From: Gossypium raimondii
Taxonomy: Eukaryota; Streptophyta; Magnoliopsida; Malvales; Malvaceae
NCBI RefSeq assembly: GCF_025698545.1
Contig: NC_068571.1
Coordinates: forward strand, 47,525,733 to 47,589,732
Length of the DNA stretch: 64,000 bases
Reading direction: 5' to 3'
Shown: positions 25,290 to 36,567 of the stretch, piece by piece
Layout: each line of letters opens with the position of its first letter
Position numbering within the stretch: the first letter of the stretch is position 1
The notes under the pieces: model-generated
What the model saw: the letters and a program-made list of their open reading frames with translations, nothing else
Told to the model about the DNA's origin: nothing
Databases searched by the model: none
Translations under genes and position numbers: made by a program

Positions 25290-28200
25290 TTAGGGCAAAC
25301 TTGAACTTACAGTCGGTTTCTGTAAAAGCCGAGCAGCATTTATATGTTGTAGATGCAATGCAGTCAAAAGCCTTCGCCAAGTCTCCATACGTGCATTGCC
25401 TATTTGAAACTCAAGCAGCTTTTTCTCGTTCTTGTAATATTCTTCTACCACCTTACTCTAACAAATGCCATAAATATACTTCATCAAAACTTTATATAGG
25501 AGTGAGCAAAAGTTGATTCGAATCAACTTAACCGAGGGTTTTATGTCAAGTCTGTTCGATCAAAACAGTTATGATGACTGGTTAGACAATTAAAGCATAG
25601 GATTAGTCGGTTAAATTGATTTTTGAGTTTTTTAAATCAAACTAATCAAATCGACCGACTGCATTGAGCCAAGCATGAGCAAGTTGAGTTCAAATATTTT
25701 AATACTTGATTCAAACAATTTACAAGCTTAATCAAGCTTTTTTTTATTTATAATATATTTTGAATATTAAATCACTATTTTGTTATTTAAATAATTGAAT
25801 CCTTTTGTTATACAAATATAAAATAATTGTTTATGAAGCGAGTTCTAACTCAAGCTCAAACTTGAGCTCAAGTGTAGAAATCATGCACACAACCTTAATT
25901 TCGACCACCACAGGATCTAATAATTAATTAGACCAAATTCTCCAAACTATGACCCAAATTTTAAATTGGTTATAAGCTTTAAATGTTCTAATTGAATCCT
26001 CAAAGTATCATTATCATATCAATTAAGCTCTTCAGTTATCCTAGCTGATTGCTTGCGCTTTAAGTATCTGCTCAAATTTGAAGTGTAGCATATTTAAAAC
26101 ATATGACCAAATTGTAAACACATATTACCTGTCGAAACTATTTTTTTGTAAAAGGGGTCTATAACAGGCCAATTCTGCCTGGCCCACTAAACAAATAAAA
26201 CCCAATAAACAGTCCATTACAAATATCAGAATAAAAAAAAATCATTACAAGTGGCCCATATTTACAATGGCCAAAACAGCCCAAACCTAAAAAGCCCAAA
26301 TCCCCTAAAACCAACAGAAACCCTAGCCCGTGCCGCCCCTAGGTCTACCACCTCTATCAGCACCGCCCTCCACTTGCAAAGACCAAAAGCAAAAGTGACA
26401 GCAAATATACAAAAATAGATTAAAACTTTGTAAAATGGCTATATAAGCCATGAAAAACCACTGTAGTTTTTTCCCCGAATTTTTTTCTCTTGAATATAAC
26501 CAAAAAAAGATTCAAGTATACGAACAACAAAAAGCAACAAAGCAGATTGAAGAAAAAAACAAAGTTAGAAACGTGCAAAGGTCATTTTTTTTCTTTATTT
26601 TCCTGCTTTCGAAATTGTTTATATTCAAAAAAAAAATTCTATTTTCCTTTTGTTTTTTTTTTAAAAAGTATATATATATCAAATATATAATAAAAGTGAA
26701 GGAAAAAGAAACTTACCTGGAGCGTTCGACCACCGCCCATGGCAGAGGCGCAGTGGTCCCCTTTGCCGAATTCTGGGCTTCGGCCAGAGGGAGAGGGAAG
26801 AGCTTTTCATTTTTTTTTTGTCAAAAATTCACTTATATAGGCCTCTAAAGCAACGTCGTTTTGGGGCGACCCGACCCATTAACCCCTAGGGGCCACGTGT
26901 TTTTAAACGGAAGGGCTAAATTAGCCCTTCCGCTTTTTTTTATTGTTTACAATTAAGTTTCTTTCATTTTTAATTTTTGTCCTATAATTTATTTCGACTT
27001 TCAATTTGGTCCACCTTGAAGCTGTGCGTTTTGGAGGTTGGGGATTATTACCCATTTTGGTCCCTCCTTATTATTCGCGCATTCTACTTGATCCTTCTCA
27101 TTTTTATTTATTTCTGATTTTCCCCAAATTTCTGTTTTAAAACTAAATTTAGCCCATTTTTATTATTAAATTAATATTATTATTACTATTTTCCTTTTAA
27201 TTTATTTACTTGTTAATATTATCATATTATTAAATTAATTAGTTTCGCATTCTTATTATATTTATTTACCTAATATTTTAAATACATCTATTCTATTTTA
27301 TCATATTATATTTATTATTTCGCATTCTTTTATATGATTACAAACCTTAGATTATTCATTATTTTATTGTCATTCATATTATTCTCATTATTTTTTAAAA
27401 CCCTTGTATATCCCATTTATTCATATGGTTGTTTCTTGTTTCTTTTAATTTTATTTTTAGTTTACTTGTTATTTTTTTATCGTAATCAACTTGTTTGTTT
27501 CGTTAATCCATTCATGTCTTTTCATTGTTTTTAACACATTTATGTTCTTACGCATATTATCATCGTGATTTATTTTCACAACAAATTTGTGATACATTAA
27601 TTTTACTTGAAACATAAATTATGATTTTAAAATAAGTAATATTTCGTATTTTGAGATTTGAAAGGTCGTACCCTAACTTACAGGGTTTCGATTTTCTCGA
27701 TAAATCTGAATAAACGAACATTTTAAAAAAAATTTAAATTATCTCGAGAATCAAGAAATTCGTGTTCTAACTTACGGGATATGGTTTCTTTCTAAAACCG
27801 AGATAATCAAATATCTTTCAAATAAGTAAATTTTTCTACGTTTATTCTCGTATCGGAAATTTAAGACATTGCATCCTAACTTACGGGACATAATTTTCTT
27901 TCTCGATTAACGTGAAATATGCCCCTTTTTTGAAAATTTTTAAATATTTTAACGAAAAATCGTATTTTAAATCTCTTCAAGATTTTCAATTCTCGGCACT
28001 AAAAAAACACGAAGTAATCAACTAGGCACAAATTTTGGGCGTTAAAAGGGTGCTAATCCTTCCTCATGCGTAGCCGACTCTCAAACCTGTCTTTTTAAAT
28101 TTCATTGACCAAAATCGTTGTTTTAATAAATCAAACCGTTTATTAAAAACGACCACTTTTCGAGGTGACCCTATCCTACCTCATCAAAAATGATTAGTAG

Positions 28201-31200
28201 CGACTCCCATATTTATTTTAAAATCAAAGTCGACCCTTTTTACAAAAAAATGGTTTCGACAGCTTGGCGATTCCACTGGGGACCCAAAATAAGAGAGTCA
28301 AGCCACGAGTGGATTACTTTTTTGTCTTTTTGGCCAAAATTAAAAACTTTGTTTAAATTTATGATCCTTTCGTTGCATTTCATTTGACTTTATTGGATCC
28401 TCATTATTTTGGTATAATTGCTTTACTAGGTTGAGTTTTTGATATATTTCTGCAAATTGCATCGCGTAATCGATCAATTTTACCCTTTTAAGTGGGAGTG
28501 AGAAGCCATTCCTTCGTGAGGTCTTCACCTCCGTATAGGATAGCGGATCGCTTTCGGAATACATCTGTACCTATATCTTCGTGAGATTTTCATCTCTGTA
28601 TAACCATAGGGAAATGTATTCCCCTGAACTAAACTCGGTCTATATAAGCTTGTAGTGGGTAAGGATCGATAAATTTGCTGGTTCAGGTACCTTTACGTTA
28701 GAACCGAACCCCATATAGCGAGCCCTAAGAGCCCACCTTAGGTAGAGCCATACCAAACCCTAATGGTTACCTGAGTAGATAATTTACTTATTATTCTTCG
28801 CTTGCTTTAAACTGTGTATAAAATACTGGCTTGTTTTACTTTTATTGTAACTGTATGACATTTTCATCAAAAAATGTGTTAATTCACATTCGATTGCTAA
28901 ATAGATAATTTGTCATGAAAAGAGTTTCTTGATAAAGTGGAGGATAATGCGACTGTCCAGATATGAGCCGAGACAATGCAGCAAAAGAAGGGTGATAATC
29001 TTACAAAGGGGTATGTGTAAGAGTTGTGGGATTTTACTCATATTAGCGTAACCCAAAATAATCTTCAAGAGATTAAGAAAATATAGGATCAATGGGACGA
29101 CGAGATCAAGCAACTATTCTACTGTAATTATGGTGATTTGCCATATCTATTCGATATCAAAGTTGATAAGTATTTATTCTGAGCTCTTGCCCAGTATTGG
29201 AACCCTGCTTATAGTTGTTTTCCTTTTAGAAAGGTGAATTTGGCACCTACTGTGGAAGAGTACACGGTTTTGCTCCGTTGCCCGAAAATTCAAACATACA
29301 AGGTTTATTCCAGAGCTGCCAACGTCCAAACGTTCTTAAAAAAGCTGACAAACATCACGGGAATGAGCGAACAGTGGGTTGTAGCCCAAATCAAGCAGAA
29401 AGGTGATAGTAAGTACATTCCTTGGAGAAATTTGAAAGATTTGATCCTAGCACATCCCGATGTGAAGAAAAGGGTTGATGTCTTCGCGTTAAGCATTTAC
29501 GGATTGGTTATCTTCCCTAAGGCTTTAAGGCATATAGACGAGGCAGTCTCCGACTTATTTGATCGACTTAATAAAAGGGTCACACCCGTTCCCGTAATTT
29601 TGGCCGAAACTTTCAAATCCTTGAACACATGCCGAAGAGCGGGCGAGGGCAGATTCATCGGATGCGCACAACTCTTACTAGCGTGGTTCCACAGTCATTT
29701 TTGGACAGTGAAAAAGGTCATATCAAATCTTCTCCGAAAACTATTCTTGCAAATACAGATGCAAGATCAACTGCAAATACGAACTTTTTTTTTTGTAATT
29801 ACCTTCCTTGTATACAAACTCGTACTGAGCTAACCCTTGTGTTACTGGCGTAAGCTATCTTGATTTGTATTGTTTTAACACGTGCAGAGGAGCATACCCA
29901 ACAGCTCTCCATATTTCAAGTAAGGGAACCCAATCAAAATCTCCACCGATATAAAATCTAGTCAGGGACCATCCAAAAGGCTCTCCACTCAACGTCTTAG
30001 TCTCGCAAATTTTGGAGAATGATCATCCATTTCTCCTCCGTGATATCATCCTGTCTTGGCGTAGCCACTAACTCCTTCAGCGAAGAATAATTTTCGGAGA
30101 AGATTCGATATGAGACCTTTTTCACTTTCCAAAAATGGTTGTGGAACCATGCTAGTAAGAGTTGTCCGCATTCGATGAATCTCCCTTCACCCGCTCTTCG
30201 GCATGTGTTCAAGGATCTAAAAATTTCGGCCAAAATTGTGAGAACGGGTGTGACCTTTTTATTAAGTCGATCAAATAAGTCAGAGACCATCTCGTCTATA
30301 TGCCCTAAAGCCTTAAGAAAAATAATCAATCCGTAAATGATTAACACGAAGACATCAATCATCTTCTTCACATCGGGATGTGCTACGATCAAATCTTTCA
30401 AATTTCTCCAGGGAATGCACTTACTATCACCTTTCTGCTTGATTCAGGCTGCAACCCACTGTTCGCTCATTCCCGTGATGTTCGTCAGCTTTTTTAAGAA
30501 CGTTAGGACGTTGGCAGCTCTAGAATAAACCATGTCAGTTTGAATCTTCGGGCAAAAGAGCAAATCCATGCTCTTCCACAGTAAGTACCAAATCCACCTT
30601 TCCAAAAGTAAAACAACTATAAGCAGGGTTTTAATACTGGGCGAGAGCTCGAAATAAGTACTTGTCAACTTTGATATCAAATAGATAAAGCAAATCACCA
30701 TAATTACACTAGAATAGTTGCTTAATCTTGTCATCCCATTGATCTCATATTTCATTCATCTCTTGAAGATTATTTTGGGTTACGCTAATACGAGTAAAAT
30801 CCCACAACTCTGACACGTACCCCTCTATAAGACTATCACCCTTCTCTTATTGCGTTGTCTCGGCCCATATCCGGACGGTCGCATTATCCTCTACTTTATC
30901 AAGAAACCTATTTTTCATGACAAATTATCTATTTAGCAATCAAATGTGAATCAACACATTTTTTGATAAACATGCCATACAAATACAATAAAAGTAAAAC
31001 ATGTTAGTACTTCATACACAGTTTAAAGCAAGCGAAGAATAATAAGTAAAACATCTACTCAGGTAACTACTAGGGTTTGGTATGGCTCTACCTAAGGTGG
31101 GCTCTTAAGGCTCGCTATATGGGATTCGGTTCTAACGTAAAGGTACCTGAACCAACGAATTCCTCGATCTTCACCTATTACAAGCTCATATGAACCGAGT

Positions 31201-34200
31201 TCAGTTTAGGGGAATACATTTCCCTATAGCTATACGGAGATGAAAATCTCACGAAGATATAAGTGCGGATGTATTCTGAAAGCGATCCACTATCCTATAC
31301 GGAGGTGAAGACTTTACGAATGAATAGCTTCTCACTCCTATTTAAAAGGGTAAAATCGATCGATTACGCGATGCAATGTACAGAAATATATCAAAAACTC
31401 AACCCAGTAAAAGCAATTATACCAAAATAATGAAGATCGCAACAAAGTCAAATAAAATGCAACGAAAGGATCGTAAATTTAAACCAAGTTTTAAATTTTC
31501 GCAAAAAAAGACAAAAAGTAAGCAACTCGTGGTTTGACTCTCTTATTTTGGGACCCCAGTGGAATCGCCAAGCTGTCGAAACCATTTTTTTGTAAAAAAT
31601 GTCGACTTTGATTTTGAAAACGAAAACGAACATAAGAGTCGCTACCAATAATTTTTGATGAGGTAGGATAGGGTCACCTCGAAAAGTGGTCATTTTTAAT
31701 AGACGGTTTGATTTCTTAAAACAACGATTTTGGTTCGCAAAATTCAGAAAGATGGGTTCAGGAGTCGGCTACGCACAAGGAATGATTAACACCCTCGTAA
31801 CGCCCAAAATTGGTACCTAGTTGATTACTTCATTTTCTTAGTGCCGAGAATTGAAAATCCTGAAGAGATTTAAAATACAATCCTTCGTTAAAATATTAAA
31901 ATTTTTCGAAAAAAAGAGAGCATATTTCACCTTAATCGAGAAAGAGAATTATGTCTCGTAAGTTAGAACATAATGTCTTAAATTCTCGATACAAGAATAA
32001 ACGTCGAAAATTGTACTTTTTTTAAAGATATTTGATTATCTCGGTTTTAGAAAGAAATCATATCCCATAAGTTAGAACATGATTTTCTTGATTCTCGAGA
32101 TTATTTAAATTTCAATTTTTTTAAAATGTTCGTTTATTCGAATTTATCGAGAAAATCGAAACCCCGTAAGTTAGGGTACGACCTTTCGAATCTCAAAATA
32201 CGAAGTATTACTTATTTTAAAATCATAATTTATGTGTCAAGTAAAATTAATGTATCACAAATTTGTTGTGAAAATAAATCACGATAATAATATGTGTAAC
32301 AACATAAATGCATTAAAAACAACATGAAAGACGAGAATGGATTAACAAAACAAACAAGTCGATTACATATAAAAGAAAATAACAAGCAAACTAAAAATAA
32401 AATAAAATAAAAAACAAGAAACAACCATATGAATAAATGGGATACACAAGGGTTTTAAAAAATAATACTAATAATAATGAGAATAATATGAATGGCAATA
32501 AAAATAATAAATAATGAATAATCTAAAGTTTGTAATCATATAAAAGAATGAGAAATAATAAATATAATACGATAAAATATAATAGATGTATTTAAAATAT
32601 TAGGTAAATAAATATAAAAAGAAATATAATAGAAATAAGAATGTGAAACTAATTAATTTAATAATATGATAATAATAACAAGTAAATAAATAAAAAGGAA
32701 AATAATAATAGTAATAATAATATTAGATTAATTAATTTAATAATAAAATAGCAAAAATAACAAAAAGGGGCTAAATTGAGTTTTAAAACAGAAATTTAGG
32801 GCAAATCAGAAATAAATAAAAAGGACAAGGACCAAGTAGAACGCGCGATTAACGGGTTTTTTATAAAAATATTATAAAAAAATAAAAATTTACCAAAATA
32901 TTATAACTTTTTTTATTTACTAAAATATTACTTTTTTTATTATTTACCAAAATATATCAAAAAAACAAAAGACAAAAGACAAAAAAAAACCGCAAAAGCC
33001 TGCAAAAAGCTGAAAAAATCTGGGTTAGGCCAATGGCATTGGCGGCACCAATGATTCCAAAGGACTGAAATGTGACCATCTATAATTTCAAGGACCTAAC
33101 ATGCAAATTTACCATTTTTAATTTTGAAAGTGAATTACTGCTGTATGTGGGGCGCACTAAAATTGAAATGTGGCTAATTACCTTCTAAGCCCTCCTTATT
33201 TATTATTTTCTTTTTATTCCCCTTCAACTCACTTTTTTATTTAATAACTCTATTTTAATTTAATAAAATATTCTCATTTAATAACTCTATTTTAATTTAA
33301 TAAACTATTCTCATTTAATAACTCTATTTTAATTTTAAAAAATTAATTTAATTTTTTAAAATTAAAATAGAGTTATTAAATGAGAATAGTTTATTAAATT
33401 AAAATAGAGTTATTAAATGAGAATAGTTTATTAAATTAAAATAGAGTTATTAAATGAGAATAGTTTATTAAATTAAAATAGAGTTATTAAATGAGAATAT
33501 TTTATTAAATTAAAATAGAGTTATTAAATGAGAATATTTTATTAAATTAAAATAGAGTTATTAAATGAGAATATTTTATTAAATTAAAATAGAGTTATTA
33601 AATGAGAATATTTTATTAAATTAAAATAGAGTTATTAAATGAGAATATTTTATTAAATTAAAATAGAGTTATTAAATAAAAAAGTGAGTTGAAGGGGAAT
33701 AAAAAGAAAATAATAAATAAAGAGGGCTTAGAAGGCAATTAGCCACATTTCAATTTTAGTGCACCCACACGTAGCAGCAGCAATTCACTTTCAAAATTAA
33801 AAATGGTAAATTTGCATGTTAGGTCCTTGAAATTACAAATGGTCACATTTCAGTCCTTTGGCACCATTGGTGCCGCCAATGCCATTGGCCTAACCCAGAT
33901 TTTTTCAACTTTTTTCAGCTTTTTGCAGGCTTTTGTAGGTTTTTTGTTTTTTTTTTCGTCTTTTATTTTTTTTTTATATTTTGGTAAATAATAAAAAAAA
34001 AGTAATATTTTGGTAAATAAAAAAAAGTTATAATATTTTGGTAAATTTTTATTTTTTTAATAATATTTTTGTAAAAAACCCCACGATTAACAAAGAGGGA
34101 CCAAAATGGGCAATAATCCCCACCCTTCAAAACATATAGCTTCAAGGTGGACCAAATTGAAAATCGAAATAAATTACAGGGCAAATATTAAAAATGAAAT

Positions 34201-36567
34201 AAACTTAATTGTAAATAATAATTAAAAAAACGGAAGGGCCAATTTAGCCCTTCCGTTTAAAAACACGCGGATCCTAAGGGTTAATGGGTCGGGTCGCCCC
34301 AAAACGACGCCGTTTTGGGCGTTTGAGGCCAGTCTCAAAACGACGTCGCTTTGGAGGCCTATATAAGTGAATTTTTGACAAAAAAATCATTTAGCTCTTG
34401 TTTTTTAAAAAAAAAAACTGAAAAGCTCTTCCCTCTCCCTCTGGCCGAAGCCCAGAATCCGGCGAAGGGGACCACCATGGCTCCACCGCACCTCCGCCAT
34501 AGACGGTGGTCGGACGCCCCAGGTAAGTTTCTTTTCCTTCGCTTTATTATATATTTGATATATATACAGTTTTTTTTAAAAAACAAAAGGAAAATAGAAA
34601 TATTTTTTTTAATATAAATAGTTTCGAAAGCAGGAAAATAAAAGAAAAAAAATGACCTTTGCACATTTCTAACTTTGTTTTTTTTTTCAATCTGCTTTGT
34701 TGCTTTTTGTTGTTCGTATACTTGAATCTGTTTTTTATTGTATTCAAGAGAAAAAAATCCGGGAAAAAAACTACAATGGTTTTTCATGGCTTATATAGCC
34801 ATTTTACAATGTTTTAATCTATTTTTGCATATTTGTTGTCACTTCTGCTTTTGGTCTTTGCAGATGGCGGTGCAAGTGGAGGGCAGTGCTGACAGAGGTG
34901 GCAGAGGCGGTGGCAGACCTAGGGGAGTTAAGGGCGGCACGGGCTAGGGTTTTTGTTGGTTTTAGGGGATTTGGGCCTATTGGGCTTTTTAGGTTTGGGT
35001 CATTGTAAATATGGGCCACTTGTAATGATTTTTTTTTAGGGTCTTATATTTGTAATGGACTATTTATTGGGTTATTTGGGTTTTATTTGTTTAGTGGGCC
35101 AAGCAGAATTGGCTTGTTACATTACCTATTGCATGGACAGCTTGGCCCTAACGTGTAAAGAAATATAATATTCCTAACTTTTAACGTGTAAAGAAATATA
35201 ATATTCCTAACTTTTAACGACATTGTTTTTTTAATACATCACTTAGACCCAAGGTGTCCATGCAATAGGTACACATGTATCTAAAATTTGCTCTACATGT
35301 TTTAAATATGTTTCATGTTATATCTATGACTAGGCTAATGAAAAGACCTAGATGATATGATATTTCGAATGCAATTAACCCTATATATATATATGCAAAC
35401 ATACATCCAAAACCGTAACTCCAATGCAAAGAGATGTGAGGATTGCAGACCTGTTTGATATAGTCTTGGAGTCTCTCAGTCCATGAAGCTTCTGCAATAG
35501 CAATGAAACATTACATAATGGAAGTCGAAAGTATCACAGCATTAAGGAAAAGAACTCACCACCTTGATTGTTCATCATTAAATCTTCAGTGCATTTGAAA
35601 TTCACTACAAGATCAATCTCAGCAAGTTGATCCAGAATCTCCTACGAGTTATATATATATATATATATATATAAAGCTATGAGCAGAATTCATATCTTAA
35701 ATGCAACAACCAAGAAGTAAACATAACAGATAATTGCATAATCACGTGTTCTTTTAGCAGTACTTAGTACTTACAGCTTGAATCCGTGATCGAGGAATTC
35801 CATCCAGAATAAAGCCAGTTTCACCTCTGTAATGCCCATCTTCCAACCTCTTCGACAATAACCCCAATATAATATCCTCGTTAACTGGCTCCCCATGATC
35901 AACTGAATTTGCAATCTACAAAAATCATAAAATCAAGTTCAAAATATACTGCGAGAAGCATACACGCAATCAATCCCTGTGAATTCAATAAACATATGTA
36001 ATAGTAAGCAAATTTTGACGGTAAACACGCTAAAATTTTGTCAAAGTATATTTTTCCGTAAAATCAATGTAGAGAAAGAGGGGGAAACTAGTAATTAAAT
36101 CATGTAAAAATGATCAATCAAGAAGAAATTGTAAATCTGTCAAAATTCATTGATTCTTGCCTTGAGCAAATGAATATAACCTGTTTGTAAAGATTAGAGT
36201 TAGGGCTGAGTTCTTGACGAACAAGGCTCGCCATTGTAATATGGGGAACTTCTAGAAGTTTCGACAACATTACAGCGTACACGCGCTTCTTGGCGCGTGG
36301 GCTTCCGATGAACGCCCACTGCACTCCTCTTAGAGGGACGGAGCCATTGGCGTCAGCCACTGGAGTTGAACGAAAAAGCTCATCACGACGAGACTCCTGT
36401 TGTGATGGTGACTCGTGGTAGTAGTACCAGTAGTCGGTGTCAGGTTGCGGCTGCGCAGCACCATGGAATCGGCTAACAGTGAGCTTAAGAAGTCGATAGA
36501 GTGGTGGCCCCGCCGCTACAGCTGCGGCGGTAACGGTGGCTAGGTGGCTTAGCTTATTAATGATCAT
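25290..36567 (-). CDS. ADK7: Adenylate kinase 7-like, mitochondrial, with a 10-kb last intron
   Basis: Adenylate-kinase-fold protein of the 'probable adenylate kinase 7, mitochondrial' family (At3g01820-like). Five exons on the minus strand: 36181-36567, 35775-35915, 35560-35641, 35451-35491 and 25290-25457. GT-AG introns and consistent phases give 272 residues (Arabidopsis about 263). The N-terminus is arginine- and alanine-containing and transit-peptide-like. GVQWAFIGSPRAKK replaces the normal GxPGxGKG P-loop, and GETGFILDGIPRSR and the LAEIDLVVNFKC strand follow. The terminal exon reads SKVVEEYYKNEKKLLEF onward and ends at TAA 25292-25290. That exon is separated by an intron of 9,993 bp filled by the composite LTR element 26130-35121 and a MITE. 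For exon 3 I chose the GTGAGT donor at 35559; a GT 3 bp earlier would drop one residue net. The degenerate P-loop is known in this family, so activity is uncertain. Two AAACCCTCC repeats lie just upstream (36592-36600 and 36622-36630). Confidence 0.9.
26160..28261 (+). repeat. Left LTR (plus orientation) of the composite element
   Basis: 2,102 bp. Starts TATAACAGGCCAATTCTGCC, where the right copy has the canonical TGTAACAAGCC start, and ends GGTTTCGACA before a PBS. The TATA-like GGCTATATAAGCC is at 26437-26449. The empty site for the foldback insertion found in the right LTR lies near 27070 here. Confidence 0.75.
28265..28283 (+). other. Primer binding site, left arm
   Basis: TGGCGATTCCACTGGGGAC begins 3 bp after the LTR end. 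It matches the 3' end of plant tRNA-Arg (complement of CCAGTGGAGTCGCCA) with one change. Use of tRNA-Arg is typical of Ogre/Tat elements. Confidence 0.7.
28480..28620 (+). other. Leader hairpins, left arm
   Basis: Two small stem-loops follow the PBS: GAGGT-CTTC-ACCTC near 28518-28531 and GAGAT-TTTC-ATCTC near 28582-28595. The same pair recurs in the Ogre element at 53645-53735. Confidence 0.45.
28925..29745 (+). pseudogene. gag-like pseudogene, left arm
   Basis: Reads as the N-terminal gag-type (DUF7745-like) region common in plant Tat elements, with recognisable KLTNITGMSEQW, NLKDLILAHPDVKK and CRRAGEGRFI blocks. In-frame stops occur in its first 270 bp (for example near 28966, 29018 and 29086). 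The frame is lost after about 29700 and homology with the right arm ends near 29745. The longest open part is 29234-29833. There is no sign of a functional product. Confidence 0.6.
29880..30925 (-). pseudogene. gag-like pseudogene, right arm
   Basis: Inverted relative of the left-arm gag. It shares KLTNITGMSEQW and CRRAGEGRFIE and continues further into TPRQDDITEEKW. Stop codons interrupt it at about 30444 and 29997-30000. The junction between the arms (29745-29880) contains sequence present in neither arm. Confidence 0.6.
31552..31570 (-). other. Primer binding site, right arm
   Basis: The minus strand reads TGGCGATTCCACTGGGGTC just inside the LTR end at 31574. It is the tRNA-Arg type, one base different from the left-arm PBS. 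Confidence 0.65.
32854..34082. mobile_element. Foldback transposon inside the right LTR
   Basis: About 1.23 kb, almost entirely one inverted repeat. Ends are GGGTTTTTTATAAAAATATT and the inverse of GGGGTTTTTTACAAAAATAT. Flanks GCGATTAAC (32845-32853) and ACGATTAAC (34083-34091) form a 9-bp duplication with one mismatch. The left LTR retains the unoccupied site. The arms carry matching GCCAATGGCATTGGCGGCACC and CATTTCAATTTTAGTGC-type words. The centre is a 37-bp tandem repeat, present twice in the left arm and eight times in the right. No ORF. Confidence 0.78.
33361..33680. repeat. 37-bp tandem repeat, about 8.5 units
   Basis: Unit core ATAGAGTTATTAAATGAGAA followed by TAGTTT or TATTTT. Eight GAGAATA sites are spaced 36-38 bp apart from 33382 to 33640. 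The three units nearest the centre carry TAGTTT; the outer five carry TATTTT. The opposing arm has only one of each type. Confidence 0.85.
35124..35270. mobile_element. Small MITE next to the composite LTR element
   Basis: 147 bp. Left end ACCTATTGCATGGACAGCTT; right end is the inverse of ACCTATTGCATGGACACCTT. The interior is two copies of a 36-bp unit starting TAACGTGTAAAGAAATATAA. Presumed flanks are ACACATATT (now split off at the left of the LTR insertion) and ACACATGTA, 7 of 9. The LTR element inserted within 1-5 bp of its left end. Confidence 0.5.

Larger units (their letters stand above)
26130..35121 (-). mobile_element. Composite inverted (palindromic) Tat/Ogre-type LTR element in ADK7 intron 4
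   Basis: An 8,992-bp unit with termini TGTCGAAAC at the left and TTGTTACA at the right, flanked by the 5-bp duplication TTACC (26125-26129 and 35122-35126). Read from the right on the minus strand it is LTR (35121-31574), PBS, leader, gag. The sequence then reverses near 29745-29880, and the same parts follow in plus orientation in opposite order (gag, leader, PBS, LTR 28261-26160). At the far left, 26130-26159 is a 30-bp remnant of a minus-oriented LTR end. The arms differ at roughly one base in ten by eye. No reverse transcriptase or integrase is seen, so it is non-autonomous. It likely arose by one element inserting into the other's LTR followed by deletion, or by template switching. Confidence 0.8.
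31574..35121 (-). repeat. Right LTR (minus orientation) of the composite element
   Basis: 3,548 bp. On the minus strand it starts TGTAACAAGCCAATTCTGCT at 35121 and ends GGTTTCGACA at 31574. It includes the foldback insertion 32854-34082; without it the length is about 2.3 kb, near the left LTR. Confidence 0.75.

Noticed and set aside
26450..26848. 132-codon ORF in the left LTR (with a relative at 34359-34787)
   Set aside because: Lies across the LTR promoter and leader on opposite strands in the two arms. Rich in Phe and Lys from homopolymers; not a recognised protein.
33361..33680. CRISPR-like regular repeats
   Set aside because: The 37-bp units are contiguous tandem copies with no unique spacers, lie in a plant foldback transposon, and have a mirrored set in the opposite arm.
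35560..35643. Frameshift in ADK7 exon 3
   Set aside because: Came from a position misreading. With the acceptor ending at 35642 the exon joins in frame as QAEILDQ.
35451..36567. ADK7 as a truncated pseudogene
   Set aside because: The missing C-terminal exon was found at 25290-25457 with correct phase and acceptor.
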